Source: Verrucomicrobiota bacterium (lineage in GTDB: Bacteria > Verrucomicrobiota > Verrucomicrobiia > Verrucomicrobiales > Akkermansiaceae). From it: a stretch of DNA of 64,000 nucleotides. The position numbers were made by a program, and so were the translations under genes. Positions 16,922-25,588 of this stretch are shown one piece after another (position 1 is the first letter of the stretch; every line of letters begins with the position of its first letter). Under the pieces are notes generated by a model. That model searched no databases, was not told the DNA's origin, and was given only the letters and a program-made list of their open reading frames with translations. The stretch spans positions 124,001 to 188,000 of the forward strand of contig JAFLEH010000004.1 in assembly GCA_017301995.1 (NCBI GenBank), given 5' to 3'.

Positions 16922-18888
16922 TGCCCTTCGAGCACCTTCACGGTGGTTTTGGAGGGGAGGCAGAGGATCGCTTCGGATAGGAGGAAGAAGATCATGGCGA
17001 TGAGGAAGGCGCGCCAGACGTCGCGGGACAGGGACGGGTCGTCGGCTTGGCCGGCTTGGGCGAGGAAGGTGTAGTTGGTGCCGGCCAGGGCGGCGTTGAG
17101 GCTTTCGCGTGTTAGGGTTTCCGGAGTGTCCTCGGAGGGAGGCCGGTTCAGGGCGATCAGGCGTTCGCCCAGTTTGAAAACGCCGCCAAGGTGCTCGCCG
17201 TTTGCGGGGTAGGGGCTGCCGTAGTCGTCGAGGCGGGCACGGATCTCGCCGGGCAAGGTTTTCGCGGGTTCCGAGCCGACGGCGGCGACGTAGGCGGAAT
17301 CGAAACGCTCCGAGCCTAGCGCGACGATCCGTTGGACCAGCGGCAGCAGCACGTCGCCGTCGGCGAGGTTGGACCAGGTGTAGTCGGGCAGGGTGCCGAG
17401 AAACCAGATTGTGCCACGGTCCACGATGTGGCGCGTCAGAAGCGGTTCGCCGTCTTCCCAACGGGCGAGCACCGCGGCGCTGCCGGTGGGTGCCTGACGG
17501 CGGATCGCCTTGATCCGGTCCACCGGAATGGGAGTGCCATTCAGGCCGTCGCGCAGGGGACCGTCGGTGTGGTTCCAGTCCTTGCTGATGAAGTATTTGT
17601 CTTTGTCGGATTGTTTGACCGGTTCCCAGTTGAAGTCGAGGAACGGGCCGGCGGGCGCGCTTCCGTTAGGGAGAAAGATGACATGTCCGCCGGTTGAAAC
17701 AAAGCGGGTGATGGTATCCGCCGCGGCACCGGTGGGCAGGGGAGCCGCCCACAGGATGGTGGAAACGTCGTTCAACTTGAGGGTGGCGAGTTTCGAGGGA
17801 TCCGCGATTTCCGCCTGCTGTTTTCCGAACGAAGGCGGGGCGGCGGCCAGCATCAGGTAGCCCGCGGCCTCGCCGGGGGCGGAAACCACCAGCGTCCTAA
17901 CCGGCCTGGCCGGACCATAGGCGAAAAACGCCGCGTTGTCGCGGTCGTTGCCGTCGGCCGGGATCGACAGCCATCCGTATCCGCTCTCGCTGTTGGCGGG
18001 AAGGGTCAGCCGCTTCTGGAACCGCAGCGACTGGCCGGGGGCGGTTAGGGAGTCGGTGGTGCGTGCGCCGTTGAGGTTGGCGGTTAGGGGCACGTTCACC
18101 GCGCCGCGGGTTTCGTTGGTGCGGAGCAGTTCGACGTCGAGCAGCAAATCATCGCCGGAGCGGCGGGAGCCGAGGATGGCGATCGCCGTGTTGGACGCGC
18201 TGGCACCGCCGATTGAGAGCACGCGAACGGCGGGTTTCTGGGGAAGCGCCGCAAGGCTGACTCGGGCGGCGGCCCAGCGCTCGTCGTCGGGGTGCCAATT
18301 GGCGGTTTGGAGGTCCGAGGCGAGCCAGATCTCGGCCCGGCCGGGAGTGGCCTTGAGATATTCGGCGGCCCGGTTGAGCAGCACCGGAAAGTCCGCCTCG
18401 GTATCGGTGGCCGCGGTGGATGAAATTTCGGCCAGCACATCCGGGGAGGGGATGTCCTGCGGGCTGGCGCTTGCGCTGTCAATGAGGACCAGCCGGGCGG
18501 TTCCCAGCGACTTCATGGACTCCCTAACCTTATCGAGCACGAGCTGGCGGCGCGGCGGTTGGCCGTCGCCGGAGCGGGATTCCATCGAGGCGGAGCGGTC
18601 GAGCACGAGGACCACCAGATCGATCGATCCGCCGCCCCAACCGAGCAATCCGGAAACGATCGGCCGCGCGGCAGCCAGAACGAGCGCCGCGATGCCAAGC
18701 GTGCGGCAGGCGAGGATGAGAAAATGGCGCAGCTTTTTCTTGCCACGCGATTCGCGGGTGGCCTTGAGCAGGAACTGCATCGCCGCCCACTGGATCGTCT
18801 TGTGGCGCCGGCGGTTCAGCAGGTGGATGATGATGGGGATGCTGGCTGCCAACAGCCCCCAGAGCATGAGGTGATTGAGAAAGGTCAC
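16900..18888 (-). CDS. BatA-domain and vWA membrane protein
   Basis: A 662-residue protein. The N-terminus has the BatA/aerotolerance signature (LLAASIPIIIHLLNRRRHK, with the following helix near 58-82). A vWA domain begins about 92 with the MIDAS-type motif DRSASMES. A long beta-rich periplasmic region follows, with Rossmann-like stretches (VRTLVVSAPGEAAGYLML), and a final membrane helix at about 628-645. Gene order after moxR and DUF58 fits Bat operons. The C-terminus appears to have drifted into a heptad repeat array. Role inferred only from context: envelope stress or MoxR-dependent maturation. Confidence 0.88.
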   Translation of the reverse strand: MTFLNHLMLWGLLAASIPIIIHLLNRRRHKTIQWAAMQFLLKATRESRGKKKLRHFLILACRTLGIAALVLAAARPIVSGLLGWGGGSIDLVVLVLDRSASMESRSGDGQPPRRQLVLDKVRESMKSLGTARLVLIDSASASPQDIPSPDVLAEISSTAATDTEADFPVLLNRAAEYLKATPGRAEIWLASDLQTANWHPDDERWAAARVSLAALPQKPAVRVLSIGGASASNTAIAILGSRRSGDDLLLDVELLRTNETRGAVNVPLTANLNGARTTDSLTAPGQSLRFQKRLTLPANSESGYGWLSIPADGNDRDNAAFFAYGPARPVRTLVVSAPGEAAGYLMLAAAPPSFGKQQAEIADPSKLATLKLNDVSTILWAAPLPTGAAADTITRFVSTGGHVIFLPNGSAPAGPFLDFNWEPVKQSDKDKYFISKDWNHTDGPLRDGLNGTPIPVDRIKAIRRQAPTGSAAVLARWEDGEPLLTRHIVDRGTIWFLGTLPDYTWSNLADGDVLLPLVQRIVALGSERFDSAYVAAVGSEPAKTLPGEIRARLDDYGSPYPANGEHLGGVFKLGERLIALNRPPSEDTPETLTRESLNAALAGTNYTFLAQAGQADDPSLSRDVWRAFLIAMIFFLLSEAILCLPSKTTVKVLEGQALSTKH

Positions 18889-18922
18889 TGTTTAGAGCAA
18901 ATCGTTCGGTTGAAGAGCGCCC

Positions 18923-19092
18923 GAGACGCAAGACTGCAAGACACAAGACGCAAGACAAGAGAAGACCCGGAACGGGGATTGGCGGTGGCGTCTGACTGCC
19001 GGTCGTATTGGGCCGTGGCGGAGATCATCATTCGTAGTGGGGAAATCGATTTCTTTTCTTGGGTCTTGTGTCTTGCGGTCTTGAGTCTTTGT
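18923..19092. repeat. inverted CAAGANN / TCTTGNN heptad arrays, operon junction 3
   Basis: The left arm (about 18923-18967) has CAAGA-based heptads; the right arm (about 19051-19092) has TCTTG-based heptads (TCTTGGG, TCTTGTG, TCTTGCG). They are inverted relative to each other around about 83 bases of non-coding sequence. The right arm abuts the DUF58 stop codon. Confidence 0.75.
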
Positions 19093-19982
19093 CAGCCTTT
19101 CGACTTCGGCAGGCGGGCGGTTAGAAATTCGCGGAGGAGCGGCTCGAGGTCGGTGTCGGTCGAAACGAGTTGATAGTCGGCGCTGGCGTCGTGGCACTTC
19201 GCGCGCACGGCGGTTAGGAAATCCCGGAGTGCGGTCCGGTATTCCTCGGCGACCAGCGTGGGCTCCACGACCAGCGCGGTGCCGTCTTCCAGATCGACAA
19301 AACGGTGGGGGCGCTCGAACTCGAAGCTGATTTCCTGCGGATCCATCAGATGGAAAACCGAGATGTCGTGTTTCCGGTAGCGGAGGTGCTGGAGAGCGTC
19401 GCCGAGGTCATCCGGATCGGTGAAGAGGTCGGAGAGAATGACGACGAACGCGCGCTGGGAGATTTTCTCGGCGATGGTGTGGAGGGCTTCCAACAATCCG
19501 GTGGGGCCGGACGGCTGGAGGCTGTTGAGGGTGGAAAACAACCGGTCGAGATGGGCGGCGCGGCGGCTGGGCGGCACTTCAAGGTGGAGCTTGTCGGTGC
19601 AGACCGAAAGCCCGGCGGCATCCCCCTGGTTGACTAACAGATATGAGAGCGAGGCGGCGATCTTCCGCGCGTAGCGGATTTTCGACTCCCCTTGGCCGGC
19701 GAATTTCATCGACCCCGAGGCGTCCACCACGAAGTAGGCGCGGAGGTTGGTATCGGCCTCGAACTCCTTGATGTAGAAACGGTCCGATCTCGCGAACGCC
19801 TTCCAATCGAGTCGGCGGGTGTCGTCGCCGGCCACGTATTTCCGGTATTCGGCGAACTCGACCGAAGATCCGCGGTGTGGCGAGCGGTGTTTGCCCGCCA
19901 CGTTTCCGAGCATCGGAACGCGCGACTCGATCGGCAGCGAGCCGAGCCGGGAAAGCAGGTTGTTGTCTATGAAGTCGTACAT
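19092..19982 (-). CDS. DUF58-domain protein (vWA-like), MoxR operon
   Basis: A 296-residue cytoplasmic protein. The DUF58 hallmark GDDTRRLDWKAFARSD is near 50-65 and is followed by the FYIKEFEAD strand. A vWA-like fold follows, with VVDASGSM as the metal-site motif. In MoxR operons, DUF58 proteins act with the AAA ATPase and the Bat-type vWA proteins. The start at 19982 is used (ATG, protein begins MYDFIDNN); an upstream in-frame TTG lies within the tandem repeat and is unlikely. Confidence 0.9.
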   Translation of the reverse strand: MYDFIDNNLLSRLGSLPIESRVPMLGNVAGKHRSPHRGSSVEFAEYRKYVAGDDTRRLDWKAFARSDRFYIKEFEADTNLRAYFVVDASGSMKFAGQGESKIRYARKIAASLSYLLVNQGDAAGLSVCTDKLHLEVPPSRRAAHLDRLFSTLNSLQPSGPTGLLEALHTIAEKISQRAFVVILSDLFTDPDDLGDALQHLRYRKHDISVFHLMDPQEISFEFERPHRFVDLEDGTALVVEPTLVAEEYRTALRDFLTAVRAKCHDASADYQLVSTDTDLEPLLREFLTARLPKSKG

Positions 19983-19992
19983 GGGAGAGACC

Positions 19993-20110
19993 AGAGGCAA
20001 GAATCAAGAGGCAAGAATCAAGAGGCAAGAATCAAGAGGCAAGAATCAAGAGGCAAGAATCAAGAGGCAAGAATCAAGAGGCAAGAATCAAGAGGCAAGA
20101 ATCAAGAGGC
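19993..20110. repeat. 14-bp tandem repeat (2 x CAAGANN heptad), operon junction 4
   Basis: Eight perfect copies of AGAGGCAAGAATCA (19993-20104) plus a partial ninth. Each 14-mer is two heptads, CAAGAAT and CAAGAGG. It lies between the DUF58 start and the four-helix-bundle stop. Confidence 0.95.
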
Positions 20111-20149
20111 GGGCGGTGGTTAGGGAGGGGTGGGGGTGCGGAGTCGGTG

Positions 20150-20530
20150 TCATGGGGAGTCGGGTGGTCCAGGGGGGGTGAGTCGGGAGATGAAGCCTTT
20201 GAGCATTCGCGAGATTTCGCGGGACTCGCTGATCATTTCATCGGTGTTGGCAAAGGGTTCGATTTCAAGTTCGCGACAGATCTCCCGGTGAATCATAAGT
20301 TGGGTGCGAAGCTCGCCGCAGGAACCTTTGCTGTAGCTCAGAAATCGGGTGAAATCGGCTTCCGAAGCCCGCTCGGATCCTTCGGCGATGTTGGACGGGA
20401 TCGAAATTGCGGAGCGCTGGAGTTGGTCTCTCAGCACGAAATCGCGCGATTTGTGGGTTGCGACGCAGACATCCACCGCAAGGCGGCATCCGCGTTTCCA
20501 CACCTCAAGGTTTTCGAAATTGTGATTCAT
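20150..20530 (-). CDS. four-helix bundle protein (S23 / 23S rRNA intervening-sequence family)
   Basis: A 126-residue protein of the TIGR02436-type four-helix bundle family. Typical features are the N-terminal FENLEVWKRGCRLAVDVC, the central RDQLQRSAISIPSNIAEGSER, and FLSYSKGSCGELRTQL. Relatives occur inside intervening sequences of 23S rRNA genes and as stand-alone genes; the Avd accessory protein of diversity-generating retroelements has the same fold. No rRNA or reverse transcriptase is near. It interrupts the MoxR-Bat operon on the same strand and is bracketed by inverted heptad arrays (20110 side CAAGA, 20594 side TCTTG), suggesting that it was inserted as a cassette (inference). Confidence 0.9.
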   Translation of the reverse strand: MNHNFENLEVWKRGCRLAVDVCVATHKSRDFVLRDQLQRSAISIPSNIAEGSERASEADFTRFLSYSKGSCGELRTQLMIHREICRELEIEPFANTDEMISESREISRMLKGFISRLTPPGPPDSP

Positions 20531-20593
20531 TCCGTTAGGTCCGGGCGGGGCTTGGGTGGCGTGCCTCTCGTCTTGGGCGTCCTATTCCGGCCG

Positions 20594-20624
20594 TCTTGAC
20601 TCTTGGCTCTTGCATCTTGGCTCT

Positions 20625-20628
<4 letters not shown>
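20594..20628. repeat. TCTTGNN heptad array, operon junction 5
   Basis: Five consecutive 7-mers: TCTTGAC, TCTTGGC, TCTTGCA, TCTTGGC, TCTTTAC. The TAA stop codon of moxR (minus strand) lies inside the last unit. Orientation is opposite to the array at 19993-20110, on the other side of the four-helix-bundle gene. Confidence 0.85.
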
Positions 20629-21644
<1,016 letters not shown>

Positions 21645-21835
21645 GGATGGTTGCAAAGGAGAGCGAAGCTAATCGGGCGGCTCGTTTTGTCGAGCCGGGA
21701 TAAATGAAAAAAACGTTCGGATTGCCGGATTGTATGGAGATCCTCGGAAAACGCCTGAAATTTCCGGTCTCCGATGCCGCCGGACGGGCGGTTGGGAAAA
21801 AAATCGGGAAAATCGAGAAATTTTCCATTTCCGAC

Positions 21836-21863
21836 TTGCCAGCCCTTCCATTCCTGCTAAACC
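21836..21863 (+). promoter_or_regulatory. putative promoter for rpsM-rpsK-rpsD
   Basis: TTGCCA, a 16-base spacer and an extended -10 (TGC then TAAACC), about 70 bases before the rpsM start, in the intergenic region divergent from moxR. Weak evidence. Confidence 0.3.
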
Positions 21864-21931
21864 ACCCGCCCCGCGGCAAGGTCCGGAGCGTCCGGAAAGG
21901 CTCCGCGGTCACGCGTTAATTCCCGCACATC

Positions 21932-22300
21932 ATGGCACGAATCCTAGGTATTGAAATCCCCAACGAGAAGCGCATCGAGGCTTCTCTGCCGTATATGTTT
22001 GGCATCGGCCGGCCGACCGCCGCGAAGATTCTGGAACATGCCGGTATCGACCCCGACATCCGCACCGGTCAGCTCACGGAGGACCAACTCGTCCGAATCG
22101 CCCAAGTGATTCAGACCGAGGGAATCCTCGTGGAAGGTGACCTCCGCCGCGAGCGGCAGGCGCAGTTGAAGCGGCTCACGTCCATCAACTGCTACCGTGG
22201 GATCCGCCACAAGCGCGGCTTGCCGGTTCGCGGCCAGCGCACCCGCACCAACGCCCGCACCCGCAAGGGCAAGAAGAAGACGGTGGGCGTCAAGAAGTAA
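21932..22300 (+). CDS. rpsM: 30S ribosomal protein S13
   Basis: A 122-residue S13 with the standard landmarks: [19 protein letters not shown] start, the helix-two-turn-helix region around [10 protein letters not shown], and the basic C-terminal tail [19 protein letters not shown] that reaches the P-site tRNAs. First of three ribosomal genes; rpmJ, often upstream, is absent here. No Shine-Dalgarno is visible before the ATG. Confidence 0.98.
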   Translation: MARILGIEIPNEKRIEASLPYMFGIGRPTAAKILEHAGIDPDIRTGQLTEDQLVRIAQVIQTEGILVEGDLRRERQAQLKRLTSINCYRGIRHKRGLPVRGQRTRTNARTRKGKKKTVGVKK

Positions 22301-22319
22301 CCTCTAGCAATTTCCCAAC

Positions 22320-22844
22320 ATGTCCGAAGAAGCAACCAACGCCAAAGCCGCCACCGCGGAAGCCAAGCCGGCTCCCGCCCCCGAGGCCGCCGCTCCCGAA
22401 GCCCCCAAGAAAGAAGTCAAGCGTGACATTTTCGCCGAGATCGGTCTCGGTGGCGGTGACGAGGAAATCAAGATCCACAAGGCCAAAGGCTCCAAGCACA
22501 TCCTCAAGGGAGTGGTGCATGTGACCGCCACCTTCAACAACACGATCGTCAGCGTGACCGACACCAATGGCAATGCCATCGGGTGGTCGAGCGCCGGCAA
22601 GATGGGCTTCAAGGGCTCCCGCAAGAGCACGGCCTACGCCGCGCAGGTGGTTTCCCAGGATGCCTGCCGCCAGGCGATGGGCCACGGGCTCAAGGAAGTG
22701 GATGTCCGCGTCAAGGGACCCGGATCCGGCCGCGAATCCGCCGTGCGGGCGGTGCAGGGGCTCGGGCTGGAAATCCTCTCGATCCGCGACGTGACCCCGA
22801 TCCCCCACAACGGTTGCCGCCCGAAGAAGGCCCGCCGCGTTTAA
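22320..22844 (+). CDS. rpsK: 30S ribosomal protein S11 with N-terminal Ala/Pro/Glu extension
   Basis: A 174-residue S11. The conserved fold starts near residue 52 ([20 protein letters not shown]) and includes [13 protein letters not shown], the [20 protein letters not shown] segment and the C-terminal [17 protein letters not shown]. Preceding it is a roughly 50-residue extension rich in Ala, Pro, Glu and Lys, low-complexity and probably disordered; standard bacterial S11 is about 129 residues. An internal start that would remove the extension is not evident (no ATG/GTG near residue 45-52 with a ribosome site). Confidence 0.97.
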   Translation: MSEEATNAKAATAEAKPAPAPEAAAPEAPKKEVKRDIFAEIGLGGGDEEIKIHKAKGSKHILKGVVHVTATFNNTIVSVTDTNGNAIGWSSAGKMGFKGSRKSTAYAAQVVSQDACRQAMGHGLKEVDVRVKGPGSGRESAVRAVQGLGLEILSIRDVTPIPHNGCRPKKARRV

Positions 22845-22868
22845 TCCAACAATTCTCCCACACAGATC

Positions 22869-23480
22869 ATGGCTCGTTACACAGGTCCTCTCGCAAAAAT
22901 CAGCCGCCGGTTCGGCGTTTCGCTGTTCGGTTCCTCCAAGGCGCTCGAGCGCCGCAACTTCCCGCCCGGACAGCACGGAGTGCGCGCCGGCCGCAAGAAG
23001 AAGAGCGAATACGCCGTCGCCCTCGGTGAAAAGCAGAAGCTGCGTTTCCAATACGGCATCCTCGAGCGGCAGTTCCGCAAGTATTATGAGGAAGCCGCCC
23101 GCCGCCGCGGCGTTACCGGCGTGATCCTGCTCCAATTGCTGGAAACCCGCCTCGACAACGTCTGCTACCGCCTCGGTTTCGCCAATTCCCGCCGCTCGGC
23201 GCGCCAGTTGGTCAACCACGGCCACATCACCGTCAACGGCCGCTGCGTGGACATCCCGAGCTACCAGTGCAAGCCCGGCGACGTGGTGAAAGTGGGCGGA
23301 AAATCCTCCTCCAAGCAGCTCGCCCTGCGCATGCTCGATCTCACGCAGGCGGTGTCCGTCAAGGATTGGCTCACCCTGGACCGCGACAAGATGGAAGCGA
23401 CCGTGGCCCGCGTGCCCGAGCGCGACGAAATCGACCCGCAGGTCAACGAACAGCTCATCGTCGAGCTTTACTCCCGCTAA
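22869..23480 (+). CDS. rpsD: 30S ribosomal protein S4
   Basis: A 203-residue S4. The S4 RNA-binding domain appears at LLQLLETRLDNVCYRLGFA through VNHGHITVNGRCVDIPSY. The N-terminal zinc-binding Cys cluster of some S4 proteins is absent (zinc-free type). It ends the operon: a strong intrinsic terminator follows and rpoA/rplQ, usual next genes of the alpha operon, are not here. S4 is the translational autoregulator of this operon in E. coli; whether this applies here cannot be seen. Confidence 0.98.
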   Translation: MARYTGPLAKISRRFGVSLFGSSKALERRNFPPGQHGVRAGRKKKSEYAVALGEKQKLRFQYGILERQFRKYYEEAARRRGVTGVILLQLLETRLDNVCYRLGFANSRRSARQLVNHGHITVNGRCVDIPSYQCKPGDVVKVGGKSSSKQLALRMLDLTQAVSVKDWLTLDRDKMEATVARVPERDEIDPQVNEQLIVELYSR

Positions 23481-23506
23481 CCGATTCCCGGTTCACCGGT
23501 TTTTCC

Positions 23507-23546
23507 AACAGCGCGCGGATCAAGGTCCGCGCGCTGTTTTGTTTTT
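23507..23546 (+). terminator. rho-independent terminator after rpsD
   Basis: AACAGCGCGCGGA (23507-23519) pairs perfectly with TCCGCGCGCTGTT (23526-23538) around a six-base loop, followed by TTGTTTTT. Confidence 0.9.
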
Positions 23547-23639
23547 GGGAGAATCTGCTTGCTACGGGCGGTGGTTGCGCCATCGTGAACCCGTGAATGC
23601 TGCTGAATGCAAGGCATTCCGGCTGATTGCAGAGGTACC

Positions 23640-24569
23640 ATGTTTCATGTTCCACTTAACTGTCCGCAGTGTTCGGCCCCGTTGCCGCGGGTGGCGATTT
23701 GGCGCGCGGTGACCTGTGGGTTCTGTGGGGCACTGATCACCCGTACCGAATCCCTGGTGCGCCGCGACACTTTCCGGCAGGCGCTCAGCCGAGCCAAGGC
23801 CGCCGCCGTCTCCCAAGGAACCACGATTGAGTGTTCCGGGGTAGGCTATCGCATTATCGGGGATTTGGGCTGCACCGGGGAAACGAGCCTCTATCTGGCT
23901 TGCAGCACGGGCGCGCATCCCTATCTGGCCACCGTGTGCCTCTCATCGGATCCCGGCGCGGCATCACGTTTCACGCGAGAGGCCGAGGTCTTGAGACAAC
24001 TTGCTGCCGGAGTCGTCTCTGGCCTCGCACTACGGTTGCTACCCGATGTTGTCGCGCATGGTCCGGTGGTGGATGGCGACGGGCGCTTTGCCCTCGTGTT
24101 GCGCCATCCGGCCGGATTTTGGGGTAACCTCGCGGCACTCAACCAACGATTTCCCAACGGCATTGACCCGCGGCACGCGGTGTGGATCTGGCGCAGGATG
24201 CTTGAGGTGCTCCATTTGGTTCACGGCATGGGCTGGGCGCATGGCGACATTCGTCCGGAGCACGGTCTGGTTCATCCGGCGGATCATGGTGTTCTTTTGA
24301 TAGGTTGGGGCTCCGCCGTAAAAGGCGAAGGCGCCAAGGCCTGCGCGGAGGACCTTTCGCGGTCCGCACGGGTGGTCATGATGTTGTTAGGTGGGGCTGG
24401 GCCAGCCATGCCTGCGGCTGTGCCGGAGCCGCTCTCACGGCTGGTGTCCAACGCCGGCCACGATGTTTCATTCTGTGAAAGCCACGGTGCCTCGGGGCTG
24501 GACGCCCTGCTGCGGGATGCCGCGCGGGAAGCGTTTGGTCCGCCCGCATTCGTTCCTCTCGTCATCTGA
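23640..24569 (+). CDS. zinc-ribbon pseudokinase-like protein
   Basis: A 309-residue protein, first gene of the three-gene unit. An N-terminal zinc ribbon has Cys8, Cys11, Cys26 and Cys29 (CPQC ... CGFC). A kinase-like domain follows: G-loop-like GDLGCTGETS (74-83), a conserved helix-C Glu in REAEVL (Glu114), and a catalytic-loop-like HGDIRPEH (201-208). The Lys-bearing strand reads YLATVC, with Cys where Lys is expected, and the DFG position reads IGWGS, so the Mg-binding Asp is lost. It therefore looks like a pseudokinase (inference). The start at 23640 is chosen because AGAGGT precedes it. Zinc-ribbon kinases with vWA partners are known from tellurium-resistance-associated TerY-P triads; this is only an analogy. 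Confidence 0.75.
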   Translation: MFHVPLNCPQCSAPLPRVAIWRAVTCGFCGALITRTESLVRRDTFRQALSRAKAAAVSQGTTIECSGVGYRIIGDLGCTGETSLYLACSTGAHPYLATVCLSSDPGAASRFTREAEVLRQLAAGVVSGLALRLLPDVVAHGPVVDGDGRFALVLRHPAGFWGNLAALNQRFPNGIDPRHAVWIWRRMLEVLHLVHGMGWAHGDIRPEHGLVHPADHGVLLIGWGSAVKGEGAKACAEDLSRSARVVMMLLGGAGPAMPAAVPEPLSRLVSNAGHDVSFCESHGASGLDALLRDAAREAFGPPAFVPLVI

Positions 24570-24592
24570 ACCAACACCAACCACCATTTGCC

Positions 24593-25588
24593 ATGGGATA
24601 CGGAAATTACTCATTCGCCGCGCACGCCGCACTGACCGCCTCGCGCGCCCATCAATCCCGAAACGAGGTATTCAAGCAAACCAGTTGTCACCCGCTAATG
24701 GATCCGAAGGGCCTCAAGGTGCGGGAATCGCGCGACAGTTCGGATCATCCGAACGCGCTGGGGGTGATGTTCGCGCTGGATGTGACCGGATCCATGGGTG
24801 ATATCCCGCACCTGCTGGCCAAAGACGAGTTGCCGAAGTTCATGAAGCTTCTAACTGACTGCGGCGTGGCCGATCCCCAGGTGTTGTTCATGGCGGTGGG
24901 AGACGCCACTTCCGACCGCGCGGCGCTGCAGGTGGGGCAGTTCGAGACAACGGCGGAGCTGATGGATCAATGGCTCACCTGGAGCTATCTCGAAGGCGGT
25001 GGCGGCGGCAGCGGTCACGAAAGCTATGAGCTGGCGTTCTACGTCGCCGCCCAGCACACCGATACCGACAACTGGGCGAAGCGGAAGAAAAAGGGCTACT
25101 TTTTCATGACTGGCGACGAATTGCCCTATCCGGCCGTTGCCAGACATCAGGTCGATGCGTTGTTGGGTGAGAAGCTGGACGAGGATATTCCGATAGAAGA
25201 GGTCATCGCCGCCGCGGCGGAATCCTATCATCTGTTCTTTCTGATTCCCGATCCGGGCCGGGCGCTCAAGGTCGGGGCGCGTTGGCGTGAATTGCTCGGC
25301 GATCACGTGATCCGAATGGAGTCGCCGCGGGATACCTGCCTGGTAGCTGCTTCCATTGTCGGACTCACCGAAGGGTTGGTTCCCGATCTGGACGCATTGG
25401 CCGGAGTGTTAGCTAGCAGTGGGACGCACCGCGACCATGTGGGTTCCACGGTCCGGGCGGTGAGCGATTACGCCGCGCTACTTGGAACGGGAAAGCCCAA
25501 GCCGTCTGTTGCCGGACATTCAGGTGTGGCGCAGACATCCGCCCCGGTCCAGCCCGCGGCGCCGTGGTGGAAGCGTCTATTCGGTTAA
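24593..25588 (+). CDS. vWA-domain protein
   Basis: A 331-residue cytoplasmic protein (no signal or membrane helix). A distinctive N-terminus (MGYGNYSFAAHAALTASRA ... FKQTSCHPLM) precedes a von Willebrand A domain beginning about 55. The MIDAS motif DVTGSMGD (Asp63, Ser67) is intact and the later FMTGDELP strand could supply the third metal ligand. The C-terminus has a Pro/Ala linker and a short hydrophobic-basic end (PWWKRLFG). It starts 23 bases after the pseudokinase stop and directly abuts the PurA-like gene. Likely a metal-dependent protein-binding partner; client unknown. Confidence 0.85.
   Translation: MGYGNYSFAAHAALTASRAHQSRNEVFKQTSCHPLMDPKGLKVRESRDSSDHPNALGVMFALDVTGSMGDIPHLLAKDELPKFMKLLTDCGVADPQVLFMAVGDATSDRAALQVGQFETTAELMDQWLTWSYLEGGGGGSGHESYELAFYVAAQHTDTDNWAKRKKKGYFFMTGDELPYPAVARHQVDALLGEKLDEDIPIEEVIAAAAESYHLFFLIPDPGRALKVGARWRELLGDHVIRMESPRDTCLVAASIVGLTEGLVPDLDALAGVLASSGTHRDHVGSTVRAVSDYAALLGTGKPKPSVAGHSGVAQTSAPVQPAAPWWKRLFG

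Noticed and set aside
19993..20110. Possible CRISPR array
   Set aside because: The 14-bp units are contiguous with no spacers and no cas genes are nearby; it is a simple tandem repeat.
20150..20530. Diversity-generating retroelement (Avd)
   Set aside because: The fold matches but no reverse transcriptase, template repeat or variable repeat is near.
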